DNA from: CAZAGT01 sp964484515
GTDB taxonomy: Bacteria; Desulfobacterota; DSM-4660; Desulfatiglandales; HGW-15
Reading direction: 5' to 3'
Assembly: GCA_964484515.1 (NCBI GenBank)
Contig: CAZAGT010000205.1
Location: forward strand, 1-8,855
DNA length: 8,855 bases
A program made the translations under genes and the position numbers. Below, in pieces: positions 5,884 through 8,855 of this stretch. How positions within the stretch are numbered: position 1 is the first letter of the stretch; each line of letters begins with the position of its first letter. The notes under the pieces were generated by a model. That model saw only the letters and a list, made by a program, of their open reading frames with translations. It made no database searches and was not told the origin of the DNA.

Positions 5884-7071
5884 ATGGAGCCCTCAGAAAT
5901 CTCGCAAGAGGCCAGAAATCGACTTCAAGGATTTCAGATCGATCCCGACCGGGGGTTTTTGCCTTCTTCAGATCCGCTCCAGGAGCTTCCCAACCCTTTC
6001 GGCCAATGGGAAGAACTGGCCCAGGATATGCCAAAACTCCTGGCCGCCGGCAGACTCCACACCTATCTCGATCGGCTGCCGATGCTTGATGTAAGCACCC
6101 TTCATGGTGATTCCGAGTACGAGAGGGCAATGCTCATCCTCTCCTATTTCGGGCACGGATATGTGTGGGGAGGGGCTGAGGCGTGTCACCGGATTCCCCC
6201 TGCAGTTGCCGTACCCTGGTATCAGGTTTCAAAAAAACTCGGACGCCCGCCGATCCTTTCCTACGCCTCCTACGCCCTCCATAACTGGCGCCGCATCGAG
6301 ACAAGCGGTCCGATCGCCATCGGCAATATTAGCCTTCTGCAGAATTTCTTGGCTGGCGTTGACGAGGAGTGGTTTATTCTGGTGCATGTGGACATTGAAG
6401 CCAAGGCGGCGCCGGTGCTTAGGGCTGTGGTCCAGGCGCAGCTGGCGGTGCAAAAGGATCAAGCGAAAGGGTTGGCAGCCCAACTCGTCGCCATCGCTTC
6501 TGCTCTTGAAGCCATCTACGAGACCCTTTCGCGGATGCCCGAAAACTGCGATCCGTATATCTACTACCACCGGGTCAGGCCCTATATACACGGCTGGAAG
6601 GACCATCCTGCGCTTCCCAACGGTGTCATCTATGAAGGCGTCGACGCCTATAACGGACAACCGCAGAGGTTTCGTGGTGAAACCGGCGCCCAGAGCTCAA
6701 TCGTCCCGACTCTCGATGCCGCCCTCGGGATCACCCATCGGGCCGATCCTCTGCGCCCCTATCTGCTTGAAATGCGAACCTACATGCCACCTGCGCATCG
6801 CGATTTCATCAAGGCCGTCGAGGACGGGCCGCGGGTCCGCAATTATGTGATCAAGAACAGGCAGGATGGCGCCTTACGCGACGCCTACAATCAATGCCTG
6901 AGTCTGCTCGAGCGCTTTCGCAACCAGCACCTGGAGTACGCTGCGAACTATATCCAGAAGCAAAGCCTCACAAGCCCCTACAACCCCACCGATCGCGGCA
7001 CCGGTGGGACCTCTTTCTTACCCTACCTGAAGAAGCACAGGGACGAAACCGCTGAACATCTCATCAATTAG
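5884..7071 (+). CDS. Indoleamine 2,3-dioxygenase (IDO) family haem protein
   Basis: A 395-residue cytoplasmic protein, close to the roughly 400 residues of human IDO1 and collinear with it. IDO inserts O2 into the indole ring of tryptophan to give N-formylkynurenine. Matches include PPILSYASYALHNW (122-135), RPYIHGWKDHP (232-242), ETGAQSS (266-272), YMPPAHRDF (300-308), FRNQHLEYAANYI (345-357) with the proximal haem ligand His349, and GTGGTSFLPYLK (372-383). By my alignment Arg232 equals human Arg231, Phe164 equals Phe163 and Tyr127 equals Tyr126. Differences are His168 at human Ser167 (a distal His, as in tryptophan dioxygenase), Tyr227 at Phe226 and Thr267 at Ser263, so substrate preference may have shifted. 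AGAAAGG (5868-5874) precedes the ATG by nine bases. The gap after the ALDH gene is 102 bases with one small hairpin (5828-5840) and no T-run, so one operon is plausible. Family call is firm; tryptophan as substrate is inferred. Confidence 0.85.
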   Translation: MEPSEISQEARNRLQGFQIDPDRGFLPSSDPLQELPNPFGQWEELAQDMPKLLAAGRLHTYLDRLPMLDVSTLHGDSEYERAMLILSYFGHGYVWGGAEACHRIPPAVAVPWYQVSKKLGRPPILSYASYALHNWRRIETSGPIAIGNISLLQNFLAGVDEEWFILVHVDIEAKAAPVLRAVVQAQLAVQKDQAKGLAAQLVAIASALEAIYETLSRMPENCDPYIYYHRVRPYIHGWKDHPALPNGVIYEGVDAYNGQPQRFRGETGAQSSIVPTLDAALGITHRADPLRPYLLEMRTYMPPAHRDFIKAVEDGPRVRNYVIKNRQDGALRDAYNQCLSLLERFRNQHLEYAANYIQKQSLTSPYNPTDRGTGGTSFLPYLKKHRDETAEHLIN

Positions 7072-7176
7072 CTAATCCTTCTCAGGGGACAATCTGGTGC
7101 GCGTTCGAAAGGCGGATGATCGGGGCAGCCCGGCAAGGAGCGGTCGGCCTGCATGAGTCAATACGGTGAGGCTGAT
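7072..7176. other. Convergent intergenic spacer, no clear terminator
   Basis: This spacer separates the ends of the IDO-family gene and the minus-strand amino acid dehydrogenase. I looked for a hairpin followed by a T-run on either strand and found only short GC-rich pairings near 7117-7152 without a T-run. Termination is either Rho-dependent or by a structure I cannot see. Confidence 0.4.
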
Positions 7177-8295
7177 CTAACGGAGGAAACGGTACTTCAT
7201 GGCGTCCTTGACGCGAGCTCGCGCCATCTCGAGGGCCACAGCCCTAGCATACCCGTTGTTGCGGGAGACCTCATCGAGAAGACTTCTTGTGTTGGCCTGG
7301 ATGCGGCGTTTGATCATCGGGAACACATCCTCCTCCAAGCCTCCCTGAAACTCATACGCGCCGCAAATGACGCCACCGGCGTTTGCGATGAAATCGGGGA
7401 TCAGGAGGAGGCCCTTGTCTTGGAGACGCCGCTCGATCTCTTCCGTCATTGGGATATTCGCACCGCAGACGACCATTCGGCTTTGAATCCTATCCCAGTT
7501 TCCCTCGTGAATAGCATCGGGCCTTGCGGCCGGAATGAGGATGTCGCACTCGACTTCGAGGCAGGCCTCCACGTTCAGCGTCTTCCCTTTACCAAAGCCA
7601 ATCACGGATCCGGTCTTCTTCTTGTGTTGCCCCAGACCTTCTGGGTCAATTCCGGCCGGCTCGTAAATCGTACCTTTGCTGTCACTGACGGCCACGAGGA
7701 CAGCACCCCGGTCGCAAAGAAACCGGGCCGCTGGCTGCCCCACGGCGCCGTAGCCTTCGACTGCGACTCTAGCCCCGTTTAGATCGATATCGGCGTATTC
7801 AGCGGCCACCTCCGCGCAGCAGAAGACGCCGTAGCCCGTAGCCCCAATCTCATCGAGTGGGATGCCTCCGAGTGAACGCGGCAAGCCAACGGCCCGCCCG
7901 GTTTCGTCAAAGATGTAGCCCATGCTCGCTTCATTAGTACCCATGTCTGGACCCGGGATGTAATCCGTGAGTCCCTCGATGGCCTTTGCAAAGGCCCTGA
8001 TGATCAATTCGCGTTTCTCTTCGGGTTGTCCAGGATCGGCGACAATGCCGCTCTTGGCACCTCCGTATCTGATACCGGCCGCCGCATTCTTAAATGTCAT
8101 GGTCTGAGCAAGTCGGTAGACCTCCCTTGTCGTGACACGGGGTGACATCCGCAATCCTCCGATCGCCGGGCCGATTGCCGTGTTGTGGATACAGACGATG
8201 GCCTTGAGATCGACCCTGGGCTCGTGGAGATGGATCAATTTCGAAGGACCGTACTCATCGAAGAACTCCGCTTCTATCTGTCCCAGTACATCCAT
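7177..8295 (-). CDS. Glu/Leu/Phe/Val dehydrogenase family enzyme, leucine dehydrogenase-like substrate pocket
   Basis: A 372-residue NAD(P)-dependent amino acid dehydrogenase that would reversibly deaminate an L-amino acid to its 2-oxo acid and ammonium in the cytoplasm. Its length is that of the shorter leucine/valine/phenylalanine branch. The catalytic set is present: Lys69 (TFKNAAAG), Lys81 (YGGAKSG) and Asp117 (GPDMGT). The Rossmann motif is GYGAVG (181-186), with acidic Asp205 at the end of the next strand, which favours NAD+ over NADP+. At the position where glutamate dehydrogenases have Lys in a KGG motif, this protein has Ile45 (GPAIGGLRM), like leucine dehydrogenase, so a hydrophobic side chain is more likely than glutamate. 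The C-terminal NAGGV (305-309) is conserved. GAAAGGAG lies seven bases before the ATG and a strong promoter lies upstream. It could recycle amino groups for the neighbouring aminotransferase or act on another amino acid; the substrate is not decided by sequence. Confidence 0.85.
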   Translation of the reverse strand: MDVLGQIEAEFFDEYGPSKLIHLHEPRVDLKAIVCIHNTAIGPAIGGLRMSPRVTTREVYRLAQTMTFKNAAAGIRYGGAKSGIVADPGQPEEKRELIIRAFAKAIEGLTDYIPGPDMGTNEASMGYIFDETGRAVGLPRSLGGIPLDEIGATGYGVFCCAEVAAEYADIDLNGARVAVEGYGAVGQPAARFLCDRGAVLVAVSDSKGTIYEPAGIDPEGLGQHKKKTGSVIGFGKGKTLNVEACLEVECDILIPAARPDAIHEGNWDRIQSRMVVCGANIPMTEEIERRLQDKGLLLIPDFIANAGGVICGAYEFQGGLEEDVFPMIKRRIQANTRSLLDEVSRNNGYARAVALEMARARVKDAMKYRFLR

Positions 8296-8302
8296 GAAAC
8301 GG

Positions 8303-8310
8303 CTCCTTTC
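8303..8310 (-). promoter_or_regulatory. Ribosome binding site of the minus-strand amino acid dehydrogenase
   Basis: On the minus strand GAAAGGAG is seven bases before the ATG at 8295-8293, supporting this start. The same eight bases serve the DUF169 gene at 383-390. Confidence 0.75.
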
Positions 8311-8335
8311 AGCTGAGTCTCACGTCGGTGAAGGC

Positions 8336-8364
8336 AATATAGGACAGGGCCTGGGGTGTGTCAA
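8336..8364 (-). promoter_or_regulatory. Strong sigma-70-type promoter of the minus-strand amino acid dehydrogenase
   Basis: On the minus strand a consensus -35 TTGACA (8364-8359) and a -10 TATATT (8341-8336) are spaced by exactly 17 bases. The expected transcript start near 8329 gives a leader of about 34 bases including the ribosome binding site. This is the best promoter in the window and suggests substantial expression by the housekeeping sigma factor. Confidence 0.8.
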
Positions 8365-8493
8365 AACAAAGGGAGCGGCACGACACGAACTCCTCTTGGA
8401 AAGCCGGATGCAAAACTAGGGAAACTCTGTTATGTATTTCCTCCGGCAAAACACCAAGGCTTCAGGATGAATAGGTAGCGACAGGAGCCCATG

Positions 8494-8855
8494 ATGATCG
8501 AATACAATCAGTACGGTCCTGAAAAGATCCTCTCCGTTTACGACTCCAAGGCCGGCATGCGAGGCGTGGTCGTCATCGACAATACCATTCTGGGCCCCGG
8601 CAAGGGCGGCATCAGAATGACTCCCACTGTGGAGGTGGAGGAGGTCGCGAGGTTGGCGCGGACCATGACCTGGAAGTGTGCGGTTATGGAGTTGCCGTTC
8701 GGCGGGGCCAAGGCCGGTCTCATCGCGGACGCAAAGGGCATTGGCCAGCGCAAAAAACAGGCCCTCGTTGAGGCCTTTTCCAAGTCTCTGAAGGTCATCT
8801 GTCCAGCCATCTACATTGCCGCGCCCGACATGTACATGAACGCACAGGATATGGC
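8494..8855 (+). CDS. Glu/Leu/Phe/Val dehydrogenase family enzyme, N-terminal part, cut by the window end
   Basis: Translation from 8494 gives about 120 residues of the dimerisation/substrate domain of the glutamate dehydrogenase superfamily before the window ends. Seen are GPGKGGIRMTP (34-44), Lys61 (TMTWKCAV), Lys73 (FGGAKAG) and Asp112 (AAPDM), so the catalytic residues of this half are intact. Lys37 in GKGG is at the position that binds the glutamate side-chain carboxylate in glutamate dehydrogenases, which points to glutamate, unlike the divergent neighbour with Ile. An ATG at 8491 is directly before this one; AGGAG (8483-8487) is three bases from 8491 and six from 8494, so 8494 is preferred. 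It shares a 198-base divergent spacer with the minus-strand dehydrogenase. The NAD-binding domain lies outside the window, so cofactor and completeness are unknown. Confidence 0.8.
   Translation, partial: MIEYNQYGPEKILSVYDSKAGMRGVVVIDNTILGPGKGGIRMTPTVEVEEVARLARTMTWKCAVMELPFGGAKAGLIADAKGIGQRKKQALVEAFSKSLKVICPAIYIAAPDMYMNAQDM

Noticed and set aside
7153..7782. 209-codon open frame on the plus strand
   Set aside because: It lies antisense within the well supported amino acid dehydrogenase gene and its translation resembles no family I know.
8491..8493. ATG at 8491 as start of the second amino acid dehydrogenase
   Set aside because: AGGAG is only three bases away; the next ATG at 8494 has a normal six-base spacing. 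The difference is one residue.

Overview
The window reads as bacterial chromosome, with compact genes, clear Shine-Dalgarno sequences, a good sigma-70-type promoter and moderately high GC. I cannot name the organism. The enzyme mix (archaeal-like class III aminotransferase with a cysteine motif, DUF169 protein, paired Glu/Leu-type dehydrogenases) would suit an uncultured environmental lineage such as NC10/Methylomirabilota or Nitrospirota, but that is a low-confidence guess. I see no mobile element, CRISPR array, rRNA or tRNA.

Layout. Bases 1-398 hold no convincing gene, only hairpins and a short repeated hairpin. A DUF169 protein (399-1181, +) follows and ends at a possible terminator. It converges on an acyl-CoA dehydrogenase of the glutaryl-CoA dehydrogenase type (1240-2406, -). 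A 442-base divergent intergenic region (2407-2848) carries two perfect short inverted repeats, a direct repeat and weak promoter-like boxes. From it runs a plus-strand gene string: class III aminotransferase (2849-4174), antiquitin/ALDH7-type semialdehyde dehydrogenase (4255-5781) and an indoleamine 2,3-dioxygenase (IDO) family haem protein (5884-7071). It converges on a Glu/Leu/Phe/Val dehydrogenase (7177-8295, -) with a strong own promoter. A second, diverged dehydrogenase of the same superfamily starts at 8494 on the plus strand and runs off the window.

How it fits together (inference). The core looks like amino acid catabolism by the lysine epsilon-transamination / 2-aminoadipate route. 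The aminotransferase would remove the terminal amino group of lysine, and the ALDH7 enzyme would oxidise the resulting 2-aminoadipate semialdehyde (piperideine-6-carboxylate) to 2-aminoadipate. After conversion to 2-oxoadipate and glutaryl-CoA by enzymes not in this window, the GcdH-like enzyme would act. Tryptophan breakdown started by IDO can also reach 2-oxoadipate and glutaryl-CoA, so an IDO here would join a second amino acid to the same end route. The amino acid dehydrogenases could regenerate 2-oxoglutarate and release ammonium.

The points most worth a second look are: the GcdH-like enzyme keeps the carboxylate-binding Arg and catalytic Glu but has lost the Tyr and Glu linked to decarboxylation; a bacterial IDO homologue sits directly behind a lysine-type ALDH7 gene; and the two dehydrogenases differ at the residue that separates glutamate from leucine specificity.
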